DNA of 64,000 nucleotides from Mycocentrospora acerina (taxonomy: Eukaryota; Ascomycota; Dothideomycetes; Pleosporales). This document shows, piece after piece, positions 1-12,254 of this stretch. Where the stretch lies: NCBI GenBank assembly GCA_022701365.1, contig JAKUHH010000146.1, forward strand, positions 67,677 to 131,676. The letters run 5' to 3'. The translations under genes and the position numbers were made by a program. The notes under the pieces were generated by a model. That model worked only from the letters and a program-made list of their open reading frames with translations, did not search any database and had not been told where the DNA came from. The first letter of the stretch is position 1; every line of letters starts with the position of its first letter.

Positions 1-2275
1 AAGTTTGGTGGATTCTCGCCGAGATACTTCCCAACCATCCCGGGCTACGAAAATACGAAGGATCAGCGGATACTCAAGCTGATCTGGCCAGGCAAGCTGG
101 AGACATCGCCAGTGCTGAGGCATACGAGATTCAGAAGGCTATCCTTCATTACATGAAGCTCTTGGTGGGGTCGATGCAGAAGCACCAGAGTATGCCTCCG
201 ACTCAGGCTCTTATTCAGGGTCAGGACCAGTCAATCTGGGAAGAATACCCGGCATTTGCTCCGGATGCTGGGAGTGTACTGCTCGCAGGATCGAACCCAG
301 TAGTTGTCAATGGCGTTCTCCAATCCCAGCTGAGCTTGTCGCAGTGCCTTCCTCTTGCTGATACTCAAAAAGACTACTGTTACTTCAGAATGTTTGCGAA
401 AGCTTCTTTAGCAACTGACGACCCTAATACAGATCGTGTTTCTATGGCTACTGTCGTCTCAATCATGCGTCCAAAAGAGAGCTATCAAATCAAGCTTGCC
501 ATCTGCAGTCAGAACGAAATCGTCAATCTCATAGTTGGATCGGAGTCTGGTACAGGGCCGGCCTGGAAAGACGTCAATTGGAAAAAGGGATCACGGCAAA
601 TCTGTGTTCAGCTGCGACACGGTTTCGTGCTCACACTAGAGTTCAACGAAGGCGACTTCCGCAGTTTGTGGGCTGTCGTGGAACATACCAATCGTGTAGA
701 GTCAAATCAGCGAGAACGCAATGACGAACGGTTCGCATGCAAGCTCTATTTGCGAGAGGCTGGCTACAAAGATCCGGCCAATCCAGGAGCGTTCCCTCCA
801 GAACGTGTGCCAGGTTGCAAGCTCATGGTCTTTGAGAAATTTGATCTCAGCAGTGAAGGCACGGGTAGGAGGAAACTGCACCGAGGCTACCGAATGGTCT
901 TAATCACTGCGATTAAGCACAAGCAGATAAGCTTCGTAAATCACGAATTGGGAACAAAGCAAGAACCAATGAATTTCGAATATGTTACCGAACCCGACCA
1001 AGCGCCAGCGATTCGCCTACACTTTCGCGAAGAGACGCCAGACAAGAAGCAAAGAATCTGCACCATGCATCTTGTTTTCCAAGAAGCCAAGGACCGCAAC
1101 CACCTTTTCGGTACCTTCACGTCGATGAACATTGCTGAAGGCGAGATGCCATTTGCTCAAGTGCCGTTGAAGGGTTTCAACATTGAGAGTGCGGATCAAG
1201 CAGAGGGTTTCAGTCAGAGTGGTAGCCGCATTTTGGAAAAACTGCAATGGCAAGAAGCCAAGATAGTAAATTCAGATCCCGAAGCTGCTGGATTGGAGGC
1301 TGCGCCAACAGTCATGAGTGAAAGTTTGAGAATTGTGTGTCGGCACAGCGCTGGTATCATTTCCGACCGAATGAATTTGGGTAGGTTTCATCGTAGTATG
1401 TCTCGTCTCTCATCGATGTTAACAATCACTAGGACCTGGAGAACTTCTTGTGCGCCTACCTACAGATGGCTCACCTGAACTCACGCTCCTCCGCAATGCT
1501 CAACAGGATCTGTCTGTAGCCGTTGATGGTAGCCGGACAGACCCAGACGTTCCCAATGCTCTCGCCGAACTTCTCAAAACTCTCACAAACGCCTCAACAG
1601 TACGGCGCTTGACGTTCAACTCTTTCAAAGATCTCCATACATTCCAACTTGCTGTCACTGGTTTCGCTGTCAAGTTTGATGGGTACGTTGTTTTTACTGT
1701 CACTTGACAATCTTCGTTGGAACAATCTTCTTCTTATACTAATTACTACTAGTATCGCGGCCACGTTCTCGATCTCTCGTCGTCGCATGGTAGTTCCCAT
1801 CTATAAACAATGGACTGCAACCACCATCCGCCTCCAAATCGTCGAACAAGACAATATTCTGCAACTTCTCGCCTTCTTCGAAGACTTTTCGCATGCAGAC
1901 GCGATGAATTTCCAGCTCCGCAGTATGGACGTCTTTGAGAAGACAGACAAGGGCGGAAAATTTGGTCTGAAGCTCGTCGATGCCAAGTTCGCACTCCCTG
2001 TAGAGGAACGCAGGGGCGAAGGAAAGATGCAGAAGGCAGAAGGACGACTTGTGGGATGGACAGGCATCAAACGACGATTCGTCTGCCTGGACGAGATAGA
2101 GTACCCTGGAGAGCACGACGATGTGCTTATTACGTTCGAGAACGCAGAGAGTAAGTCTGTTACAATTGACACGGCACATCTGAGTACTAATAAGTCAATA
2201 GCGAGAGATCAGTTCGCTGCGGCATTGCCAGCTGCTACTATGGCACGAAAGTTTACTGTTAGAAGGAAGATTTAG
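1..2275 (+). CDS. Large protein of unknown function, 5' end outside window
   Basis: The reading frame is already open at base 3, so the N-terminus lies upstream of the window. I join four exons: 3-1380, 1433-1682, 1753-2150 and 2202-2275. The introns are 52, 70 and 51 nt with GT/AG borders, and the last is in frame and would be missed by simple ORF calling. The visible product is about 699 residues. It has no signal peptide or membrane span in this part. The C-terminal 170 residues alternate predicted strands and end in a helix-like segment with NAETRDQFAAAL, which recalls a PH-like fold; that is only a resemblance. I do not recognise a named family. It converges on the membrane protein gene at 3096-5105. 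Confidence is high that it is a gene and low for any function. Confidence 0.75.
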
Positions 2276-3095
2276 TCTGATTTTTCACTGCACCTACGAG
2301 TTTGCGACTCGAGGCTCGCACGCCAGCTTTCTGACGTCTGGCATGAGAGCTACACACTTACCGCACACTGTCAGGACACATTTTCATCTACGCATATTCA
2401 CTTTTTGTTTCTCTTTATCCATCTATTCGCAATCACATTTCCCAGGCGTCATCTTCTACGTACATATATCATCGGAAACCTCCGTCCTTTTACTCTGCAG
2501 AGTCGAATTGCATGGCAGATTGGCGTTTATGACATAACAGGATGCTCAACTGTACCATGTCACATGATATCACATCCCCGAGTTTTCCTTTGTACTTTTC
2601 TTGTATCATGTTGTGTTGCGTGGAGTTGGGTGGGATCAAGTCGAGTTGAACTAAGTTGAGTTGGGTTGGGTTAAGTTAGTTGAGGCGGTAATACCGTCTT
2701 GTCGTGTCATATCCTTGTGTGGCACGTCTCCCTCGGAGGAGGTGAGGACTTTCTTCTACATAGATTAAATTTATAGGCAGGCAGGCAGGCTGGTAGGCAG
2801 GCGTGTTTGTGTGTCGTTTTTGCAAATTTTGAGATTGGAAAGCTATGCTATATATTGTGATGTAACGATATTGCATGTAAAACCTTGACCAATTCCTTGC
2901 CTAAAGTTTCACCAAATTCTTTTCTTATTTCATTGGAATTCTCTTTGCTTGATGACAACGGCATCGACTGGATTTAATTTCAACTCACGACGGAGCGAGT
3001 CGTTGAAATGCGCGAAATCACGCGAGAGAACAGTCGGGGCAAGGCAGTCCTGACCCGTCAAGTCAGTCTCTCGAATGAGGAAACATTTGTCGTCG
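2276..3095. other. Convergent intergenic region with degenerate short repeats
   Basis: Two genes converge here, so it should hold both 3' UTRs. There is a degenerate GAGTT/GGGTT-type repeat at about 2618-2690 and a short GCAG repeat at about 2777-2802. No gene is seen. Confidence 0.6.
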
Positions 3096-5105
3096 CTAAA
3101 GTGGAACAAGCCCAATATCGGCTTCGGTATCCTGGCGCTGCGGAGGCGAGGAAATCAAACTATCGTCTGGCCCCAACGGTAGTTCAGCCAGCGTCGAACT
3201 CGTCGATTTTGGCCCCACCGTACTCGCCGTTCCCAACGATGCGGTTGAACTCGAGGGACCAACGCGCAGTGTGCTGGGTACGGGTTGGGTGGCAGCTGCG
3301 AGGTTTGCCTTGACCTCCTTGACAGCCTTGATTTCGTCGAGGACAAAGTAAATCTGATTTGCGACTCTCTTTGCCGTCAGGAGAATCCTGTAGAGAAACC
3401 ACGCGGCGATGACGTAGAGTGGGATCCAGCCTGTTTCTTCAAACTGCCAGCCGATGGTTACGAAGAGGGAGATGCAAGAGTCTAGTGTGCAGAGGATTAG
3501 AGACGAGATGGCCATTCTTCGCGCGACTAGGGGGTGGTCCTGCCAGTCTTTTGGGGGGCCGCGTTTTACGTTTGTGAGATCTTGCTCCGTCTTTGGCACA
3601 CATATGCGGATCAGCCATCCGAGGAACTTGTGGGGTTCTTGTTGCTGAGCGGGGTTGGAAGACGCGTGTGGGTGTGGCTGAGAACGGGGTTCGATAGGGG
3701 TCGGGTTGTTAGGTGTGGTTGTATCGTCTTCATTCTCTTCGGAAGTAGATTGTGGGTCAGGATCAGCTGCGTGGGCATCCTCATTGTTTGTCGAGGAAGC
3801 CGACTCGTCATCCGAGTCGGGGGTTTCATGAACCATCTGTTCTGATTTGAGCCACATCAGTTCTGGTTGTGGATTCAAAGTGTGCGGAAAGTCTGTTTTT
3901 TTTCTACCGTACTCACCATCTACAATTTCCGTGGTTGCAATCAGGGTGAGGGCTAGCAAGCCGAGAGCTACCACCTGTCCGAATCCAAGTATGTTCAGCC
4001 CTTCAGATGGTCGCAGTCCCCCATACCAAATGGCCAAGACGACACCACTCAATCCATATCCCCATGAACCAAGCAACCAGGGCAAAAACGGGAGTTCGGA
4101 AAAGTGATAGGATTCAAGAAGAAACCAAATCGAAATGGGCGGTCGGCGCTGTTCAGTGTTGTGAGGTCGGAGCCACGTCCAGTACTTCTCTGCAGAGTTA
4201 TACACTACAGCTCGGCCTTCTTCTTCTGTAAGGTCTACGTCGCGAGTTGTTTTAGCGACAAGACCGTATACTACCAAAGTAACAAAATCATTAGGCGGAC
4301 AAATGTACAAGTTACCAATGGCAATTGTGTGAGTCCAGAGGATGAGACCAAAAAATAGACTCGAAAGGATGTCGAAATGAACTTCTTTTCCGTGAGTTGA
4401 TTGCTCGAATACGCATTGGAGTGCATTTCCCTGGTTCAACTTGTCTGGACTTATCAAGGAGTCGAAACTCAAAGAGGCGGTGTTGATGACAAAAGCAAAG
4501 CCGTAAAGACCGAGAAACCCGACGGTGAAAAGTACGTGCACAGTTCGCGCAGTTGTATGCTTGTACATGTACTCTTGTAGTGCTCGTAGAGAAAGACGAT
4601 GCGTGAATGCGGAAAGATATACTAGGCTTGTTACGATGTTGAATTCGTAGAACGATATCTGACACCGACTTGCGATTCCAGCAATAAGAATGGCGAATCC
4701 GGTGATAAGTTGCTGGGCTCCAAGAAACTTGACCATTCCAGTGACAACTCGGCTTCGACGTTCTTGGTCGTCTGAACGAGTTATAAGTATGTCTGAATCA
4801 ATAGAAGAGAGTGGTTGCCATTTTAGGAGTTGCAGGACGTATCGATCTGCTGACCACTGAAGTTGAGAAGGTAGAGATTCCTTCAGATAACCCCATATGT
4901 AGACAACAGAGAGGAGGAGAGCGCTAGCAAGAAACGAAATTAGGACCTAGTTATACCCTCAGTATAAAAGATATGCGAGGCGACTTCCTGTACTTACACC
5001 CACACCAGCTATGTCGGGGTTGACAGTAATTGTAGTGTCGCATCCATCAATTTTGAATCTGGAGTAGCATTTTGTGCAATTAAGTGAGCTCCCGCAGTAC
5101 CCCAT
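3096..5105 (-). CDS. Multi-span membrane protein of unknown function (Pezizomycotina type)
   Basis: Exon 1 runs from 5105 to 4998 and exon 2 from 4946 to 3096, with a 51 nt intron (donor GTAAGT, acceptor CTAG). The product is about 652 aa. The N-terminus is cysteine-rich (C4, C9, C12, C21) and carries the segment VNPDIAGVG just before the first hydrophobic span. Seven or eight membrane segments follow. A long acidic Ser/Glu/Asp loop and then further hydrophobic segments and a Ser/Thr-rich tail make up the C-terminal third. Bases 3863-3916 have good splice borders and are 54 nt in frame, so an additional intron there is possible and would shorten the protein by 18 residues. The short-tail and acidic-loop design resembles uncharacterised integral membrane proteins common in filamentous ascomycetes. 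No function can be given. Confidence 0.75.
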
Positions 5106-8100
5106 GATGCAAAAGTTGTGATTCTGTCCGACAGGCTGCAGATGAGTATTTTTGTAACTAGGCGGAATGATGGAAGTCTAACTCCAAAACGAGCGGCTGT
5201 CTCTTGCATATGTACGGGCAATCTGCATGGCGCATTCAGCACATGATGCACATGCGGGCGCTTGTACATGAGTCCAGAATGATCTAATCACAATTGCGTA
5301 TCTTCTGCCTAGTGACAAGGCTGAAACTCAGAGACAAGGCAGAAGCTCAAAGACAAGGCATCAAGAAGCATCGAGTTGTAAACGATTTCATTGTTGAGGA
5401 TGTAATTAATTTTGTCGATCATTGGTAACGTTGGGATACGTTAAGTAGGTGTGAGAAAATTCAAAGTACTCGTAAAATGAGCTCTGCGCTTTAGGTATCC
5501 ATGGTTAAGATATCAAATTACATGTTTCTCAGCCTCACTGATTGCCCCACCAGTTGCTGCATGTTGTAAACGCCACCACATCCAAGGCACTGGGCTTTAC
5601 GTCGATACTGGACAAAAAGGTATTAGTCGTAAAATGAGGAAATTCGCCAGCAAATAGAAGATCTCGTTGATAGGTTATAGGTTACTCTGTGTTGTGTACC
5701 ATTGATAAGGAACGACAACTAAACCACCTATTGGGGGAGGAAGATCCTCCGAACTTGGCATGCATGCGACAACAACGAAGCAGGCACGATGGATCAAAGA
5801 TGTATCTACTAAACAGCTGAATTAACAGATAATACTATTTACTTCCTCTATCTAGTCTTTTCCAGCAAATTTATCAGCGCAGACTTTCAAAATGTATGAG
5901 GCGAAAGCAAGGCTTAAGTGAAGAATCATCATCGTTATTCTTGGAAAAAGCGGCAGGCTATAGTGTGGCAAGCTCACAGAACGGCCACAATATTGGTTAG
6001 TGCAGTTTAGGCAAAAGTACACAGCTTCTGCTCACTTAAATCGATAGAAACCAGCGTCTGCTAGACTCAATTAAAGATTTTACCGATACCGACTTCTCAA
6101 CAACCCTTTTGGCGTTTGCGGAAAAATACAGACCTATGAATGTAATCATGGATAGCTCTACGCGCTCGAGTGTTTCTTTGAAGATGGTAGGAATTAAGGA
6201 ATTTTCCAGTTTGTATCAGTACCAAGATTGCATTTTATTTGCCAACTTGTGTTTTGTAATCTTTCACAGCTCCTTTCTCGTTGCCCATATTCTTGTTCGG
6301 ATATTTTACAACTGTACAAGATGCACAGAAAAGGCCTTGGACTGGGTTGTTGACGGATGATGGATGTAAAAATCGACGTTGTAGATGTGAGAATTCGGCT
6401 TAGCCGGATCGCTTTAGAGTCATATGGGGGAAGCATGTAGTGGCCAATTTAAATAGGCAAAATTGGTGAAGACAATTAAGCAAAAATCTGCTTCGCGTAT
6501 TGTATTGGTATGCGCAGGTGGGTACGACGATGTGGAGAAGGGACTTGAATGAAAGGAAATACTAAGGCCAGTGATCATATTCTACAATTACGTACAAACT
6601 ATTACAACAATAATCAAAAGCAAAGGAGTCTATGTTCTGAGTTATCTGCTACCTATTACCGCGATCATCAGTAAGTAGCGTCTTTGTGTTACCTTTCGCG
6701 AAAAGGTGTCGGAGATGATAGGGGACGATCTCGAGAAAGATGAGAACTAGAATGTATAGAGTGAACTCAGATTATCCCATCAGAGATTGAAAATGTAGTA
6801 AGACGTGGAACTGATTGAGGATATGTGTCTCATCATGTAAACATAAGTTTTACCTTGATAAGCGCCCTATTATATTCTGTTCGTTTGGGTGTCATCTGGC
6901 GGAAAGTGACTAGTACTGTAACGGTAATTGGTCACTACTAACTTTACATAGAAAGCAATGAGTTTACATAGATAGGATAAGCTTTTTAGCCTCATATTGG
7001 AACATTCTGGAAAAGTACTCCATTACTCACTCAGGCTTGGTATTCGAAGGCAGAAGATGAAGTGTGGCCTCATCTCTTGGATTGCGACTAAGAGGTTCAT
7101 AACGAAATCTGATCAGTCGACGTGGGGCAGGCCAACGTGCTGATAAGTGCAATGGAGATTACCACGAGACCTGACTCGCAAAATAGCCATATGTGGAGAT
7201 GTGGGGATGAAATGGTCGAAGGAGTCGGTGGTACGGGTATCACGAATTCTTGTGGATATAGGTCTAATGTGGAGACATGTTTCAAGAGTGGATATATCGA
7301 TCGCCGCTGGAGACGACAACGAAGAATGATACTGTGTCCTCTTTGTGGTTCCTTGAACGAAAATCTTTGGCTTCCAGGACAGGATAATGGTAGGAGGGAC
7401 AGTAGGATGATTGAGGCATTTCAGATGCATGACATGTGGCGTGACTACCATCAGGTCATGGTACGTAAATCGAAATGTGCCTTGGTACGGGCTCTGATGC
7501 GATTGCCTCTTCCTAAAGCTCTGGGCACTATAGCGATGCGACCGAATCCCCGACGAGCTGGCTGTCACTCACCTACGCTACTGCGACGCACGTCAGGCGC
7601 CACTACCAATAACCGTCCAGCTGGAATTACCGCACAGCGTTCTAACGTGCCGACGATATGCTCGAGGCTGACGGTTCTCGACGGAGTGACAAACAATGAA
7701 TCAAAATGAAACCTAGACGAAGGCGTCGTGGAGCGTCCGCGGGAGCGGCGCACTAGGCTCGGGATCATGCAGCGCGTCTACGGCGTAGAGGAAGGTTGGG
7801 GGTGCATTAGCACTGGCTCCCTCTAGTGCTCTGTGCTCAACATCAATCACTCGATACGGTAGTAAAGGCAAAAGCCGATTGTCATACACATTTTCTTATC
7901 AAGATTTGGCATGCGCAGACGTGTAACCTTACGAGATTTGCTCCGTTGTAAAGTCCGTGGGATCCTTACTGCTACTGGCCTCCAAGGATTCTTGCAGGGG
8001 CATGAGGAGGCTCAAGACGGGCGCCAGACTCAAGCAAGCTTAAGCTCTCCGCTATTACCCCAGAGCCAAGACACGTCCTAGCCAATAGGCTAATAAGGCC

Positions 8101-8960
8101 AGCCTGAGCCTCCAGGGACCCACCTTGTTAGCGGGATCCAAAAACCGTGTTCCATTTTTGATAAGAATTTTTGATTCAACATTTTGCCACGCCATGCAAA
8201 AGATAGCAGTGGATGCTTTCACAATTGCTACAGTCAAACAGCTCTGATGACGCAATTAATCAATTTCCTCTGTTTCTCAGTCCCCTCAACATGCGACTGT
8301 CGGATACGCGCTTGCAGATCCCGGCGACTTTCGCCGGGGCCGACCACGTACGCCCAGACCTTCCAAGACTTCCAGAAGGATGACTGCCGATTGCGGAACA
8401 AGAAAAAAATGCTTGTTGTAGACTAGCGTTTTACGCTTTGCAACAACGACGCATGTTCGCTTCACCACTGGCTTCACGAAACGTAAGAAAAACTGGCAAA
8501 AACCGCAAGAAACCACAGCCCCCGGGAAGCTCTTCCTCTACCGATAATGTGCTCGTCTTTAGTTTGTGGGGAAACGGAGGCCTGGATTCCAATTCCTGGG
8601 GTCAGTGGGGAAAATTTTGCCAGCTGAATCGTGGTTTTTCGTTGGATTTCGCTGCTCTCTTCAGTCTGGAACATCCATGGGCGGTGCACTCCGTGGTAGA
8701 CTGAGCCAATCGCTACACATGCCTGACTTTCATGATTACAACGAGGGAAAACCCGTTCAATCTGAAGTGCAAATCTCATGGCCCAACTTCGGTATCTGGG
8801 GTACGACCCACGGAAGCGTCGCGAGTCAGCAACGCAAGATTACGTTGTCTTCGGGCCGATATTTTCGAGAGTTTTGCTCCAAAAGCGTCCTTATTTCTCT
8901 CCATTCTACGTTTTGTGATCAGTATCTTCAACTTGCGTGTGGATTCCAGACATCAACAAC
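5106..8960. other. 3.9 kb region without a convincing gene
   Basis: Only short, mutually overlapping ORFs on both strands are present. The longest is on the plus strand at about 7122-7709 and overlaps an antisense ORF at 7113-7568; neither has a recognisable motif, a clear start or introns. The last few hundred bases should hold the promoter and 5' UTR of the permease gene at 8961. No terminal repeats or transposase motifs were seen. Confidence 0.5.
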
Positions 8961-10522
8961 ATGTCGATTTCTCAGAACTCCCAGGAAAAGAAAGGCCACA
9001 GCCCATCCGCTATGCCTCACGACACCGAGTCTCAGAAAATTGCCGAGGATGCTGTCTTCGGAGAGGTTGTTGAGGGAGGTCCAAATTATCGTGCAGTATG
9101 TCTCGTTCTCCCCATTGTCAGAATCTTTTGAGCTAATATGTATAGGTTGGATGGAAAGGTACTGTCGCGTTGATGTTGAAAACCCAGGTCGGATTGGGCG
9201 TGCTTTCTATCCCTGCCGTGTTCGACACGCTTGGTCTCATTCCCGGGATATTGTGCTTGTTCCTCATTGGTATCATCACAGGTTGGTCCAACTACGTTGT
9301 TGGCCAGTTCAAGATCCGCCATCCAGAAGTATATGGTATCGAAGATGTTGGATCTATGCTGTTTGGCCGCATCGGACGTGAAGTTCTTGGATTGGCGTTC
9401 GCATTATGTAAGTGTTTCGGCTGAGCGTCTACAGCGTGTATGTGAGACTAACTGAGACCAGGGTGGATCTGTGTCGCTGGATCTGGAATGCTGGGAATCT
9501 CAATCGCGTTGAACTCGCTTTCTGAGCATGGAGCATGCACAGCCATCTTCGTCGCTGTTGCTGCTGTCATTGGTTTCGCACTTTCGAGTATCCCAACGCT
9601 GGGCAAGATCACGTGGGTAGCGTGGATCGGTCTCGTTGGCATTCTTTCTGCGAGTAAGTCTTTCTACATTGAAGCGGTTGGATGCCTTCTCTAACTGTGA
9701 GCAGTCATCACCGTCACAGTCGCGGTAGGCGTTCAGGACCGACCTGCAGCCGCACCTCCGAGCGATGGCCCCTGGAAGTCCGACTACAAGCTTTTCGGTA
9801 ATCCTACCTTTGCTGAGGCAACTGCGGCCTTGACCTCGCTCGTTTTCGCGTATGCCGGTACACCTGCGTTTTTCAACATTGTTTCCGAGATGCGTGACCC
9901 CCGTTTCTACACGCGCGCAGTCATGATCCAGCAGGGCGTATCGACCTGCTTCTACGGCGTTGTTGGTATTGTTGTGTACTACTACTGTGGTTCGTACGTT
10001 GCATCCCCTGCTCTTGGATCCGCTGGAGCGACCATGAAGAAGGTGTGCTACGGTCTCGCTTTGCCAGGTTTGATCGCTAGTACCATGCTGGTTACACACA
10101 TCACCGCAAAATACTTCTTCATCCGTACCCTTCGTGGAACCGAACACCTCAACCACAACACCAAGACTCACTGGGTTACCTGGTTCAGCTACACTGCCGC
10201 TGTCTCTCTAGCTGCCTACATCATTGCCAGCGCAGTTCCTGTATTCGGCGGTCTCGTTTCCCTTGTCGGTGCCCTGCTAGGTACGCTCATGTGTTTCCAA
10301 CCTATGGGTTGCATGTGGCTTTACGACAATTGGTCCGCAGGCAAAGTGTCCAAGTCGCCAAAGTGGATCGCGATGGTGTGCTGGTGTGTGTTTGTTATTG
10401 CATCCGGAACCTTCCTCATGATTGCTGGTACCTACGGCTCGCTTGTCGGAATTATTGACAGCTACAATAAGAACGGTGGCACGTCGGCGTGGTCGTGCGC
10501 GGACAACTCAAACTCCACATAG
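8961..10522 (+). CDS. Amino-acid permease, AAAP family (N-system / mtr type)
   Basis: Four exons join in frame: 8961-9095, 9146-9407, 9462-9653 and 9705-10522, with introns of 50, 54 and 51 nt. The product is about 468 aa, the usual length for fungal Aa_trans (PF01490) permeases. After a polar N-terminus of about 45 residues comes the family's first span with the motif LKTQVGLGVLSIP, which lines the substrate path. Around ten further hydrophobic spans follow, and the region near FAYAGTPAFFNIVSEM is also typical. The family moves neutral and aromatic amino acids with protons across the plasma membrane; Neurospora MTR is the best-known relative. Substrate range cannot be read from sequence. It converges with the cupin gene, 152 nt away. 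Confidence 0.92.
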
Positions 10523-10674
10523 ACGTGCAGAGACGCTGTTGATGCGCCTGGTTTAGTGCTTATACCCTTGACGAATGCGTAAAAATAGAACGCAATCGTA
10601 TAGATTTCATATAATGAATCATGTCTGATCTAGTCGACTACGCCAAATTGCCATTAACGTTTCACGCTGACTTG

Positions 10675-11346
10675 TCACTCACATCTCACCCACAGCTTGC
10701 GCAGGCCCTCTTCGTTTGTCCCTAGAACAGGATCTTTTTCCGGAATAGGAACACCCCATACCTGGTCTTCCCTGCCCTCGTGCTCTCCACCAACAGCAAA
10801 GTCCCATATCCCGCCATATGGATAAGCTCCCATCATCATGAATTCGTCTTGAATTGGCACTCTTGCGAAGAATTGCTTTCTCTTCTCTTCACCCTGCAGA
10901 CTGACATCCATAAAATCTTTTGGTTGATGAAAGGCCATCTCTGCTGTCTCTGGTCTCGGCGAGAACGTCTTGTGACTTACTCCTGCAGGAATGATAAAGA
11001 CGTCGCCCAACTTGGCTTCTATCTCAATACCCCCGTCTTCGCGTCGCGGAAAGCCATCCGAAGAGTGATCAGACACACCGAAGCGGATGGTAGCCGTCTG
11101 GCCTGAGATTACGGCCATGCATTCATGAGTTGTCGAGTGATAGTGCGATTGTATGTCTGGTCCGTAACGCGCGATCCATTGCGACTGCCAGCCGTTGGAG
11201 GCAAAGAGATCAAATATGGCGGTCGAAGTAAATTTTGGGGAAGAGACAAGGTCTAGGAGCAGGGAGGGATAATGGAGAAGCGGGTATGGCGAGTTTGGTG
11301 TCAATGAAGTGGCTGGGAGGTGGTAAGTTTGAATTCTTGGGGCCAT
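10675..11346 (-). CDS. Small single-domain cupin protein
   Basis: An intronless 223 aa protein. The two cupin motifs are clear: HYHSTTHECMAVISG supplies two His and one Glu for a metal site, and GDVFIIPAGVSH supplies the last His. Between them lies a strand-rich segment, as expected for an RmlC-like beta barrel. The layout and length match fungal homologues of the bacterial YjlB-type cupins, which have no agreed reaction. No signal peptide is present, so it is probably cytosolic. The ATG at 11344-11346 is the only good start and directly precedes the conserved N-terminus. Metal-dependent oxygenase or isomerase activity is possible but unproven. Confidence 0.88.
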   Translation of the reverse strand: MAPRIQTYHLPATSLTPNSPYPLLHYPSLLLDLVSSPKFTSTAIFDLFASNGWQSQWIARYGPDIQSHYHSTTHECMAVISGQTATIRFGVSDHSSDGFPRREDGGIEIEAKLGDVFIIPAGVSHKTFSPRPETAEMAFHQPKDFMDVSLQGEEKRKQFFARVPIQDEFMMMGAYPYGGIWDFAVGGEHEGREDQVWGVPIPEKDPVLGTNEEGLRKLWVRCE

Positions 11347-12254
11347 GATTCATAAAGGGAGCCGCTCGGATTTTTTTATGCGTCTTGTTTATGATAATAG
11401 ATATCGGAATGGTATCCGGAGTTGTTACGGTGTGGATCCCGGAGAGAGAGCTGGAGGCGGAGTGGAGTTTCGTAAGACAATGTGGGGTTGGCTGCCAAGA
11501 AGAGTTCACCTCGGAATGGGTCCCGAATACCGATACAATTCCTCATGAGTAAATACGCCGGTTATGCCGTGTTTTTATATCTAATCTCCATATTGTAGTC
11601 GCAAATAGATATGGTTATGTGAAAGAGAGTGTTGATAACTGGTGGTCATGATGCCTCGATAAGGCGAAACTATGCGAGATGAAATTCCAAATTGATCAAG
11701 TCACTAGGAATTACCAGTTACTTTTTCTCATTTTGAGTGGTGATGGACGATGTCGGCAATATATTTAGAACTTATTCTCATGTCGCGCGTGCTTCGAGAT
11801 GCCATTGATGAGCACATCCATACCGCTTCCTACCGCTATCTTCACTACCCTCCGATTTAATTTCTAGAGCACCAATATAGAGGCCTCTTCGTTGTCCTGG
11901 GGTGTGCATACGCCAGAGAAACTTTCAGTTACGCAATGACGTCAATGCTTTACGTGGAAGTACGTATGTCGAATTTCGCCAAAATTGTAAACATCCTTTT
12001 CAAATATGAAGATATTAGTTTCTCATGTGAACATTGTACAGAATTCACCTTGTTCGACTACCAATAGGAGTGTGGACCGGCTGCGGGGGAGGCAACACGA
12101 TGTCATGCGCAGCTCCAACAACTACCCCGGATTTCCGAATGCGGCAACCCGGGACGGAAATATGGGATGTAGAAACGCATATTCTTGATATAATTTGGAC
12201 TTTGCTGCATAAAAATCAGATGCTTTGTTTCCTCAGTTTCTCCGACATTTCATA
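11347..12254. other. Divergent promoter region between cupin and DHAS-like genes
   Basis: The cupin and the transketolase-type gene are transcribed away from each other across this 908 nt. No ORF with recognisable content is present. The stretch is AT-rich, with no repeats that stand out. Confidence 0.5.

Noticed and set aside
7113..7709. Overlapping ORFs of 195 and 151 codons on opposite strands
   Set aside because: No motif, intron or composition signal favours either; left as intergenic.
8566..9381. 271-codon open frame running into the permease gene
   Set aside because: It is out of frame with the permease, whose four exons give a full family match.
9830..10522. Treating the long last exon of the permease as a separate gene
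   Set aside because: It joins in frame to three upstream exons through consensus introns and completes one permease fold.
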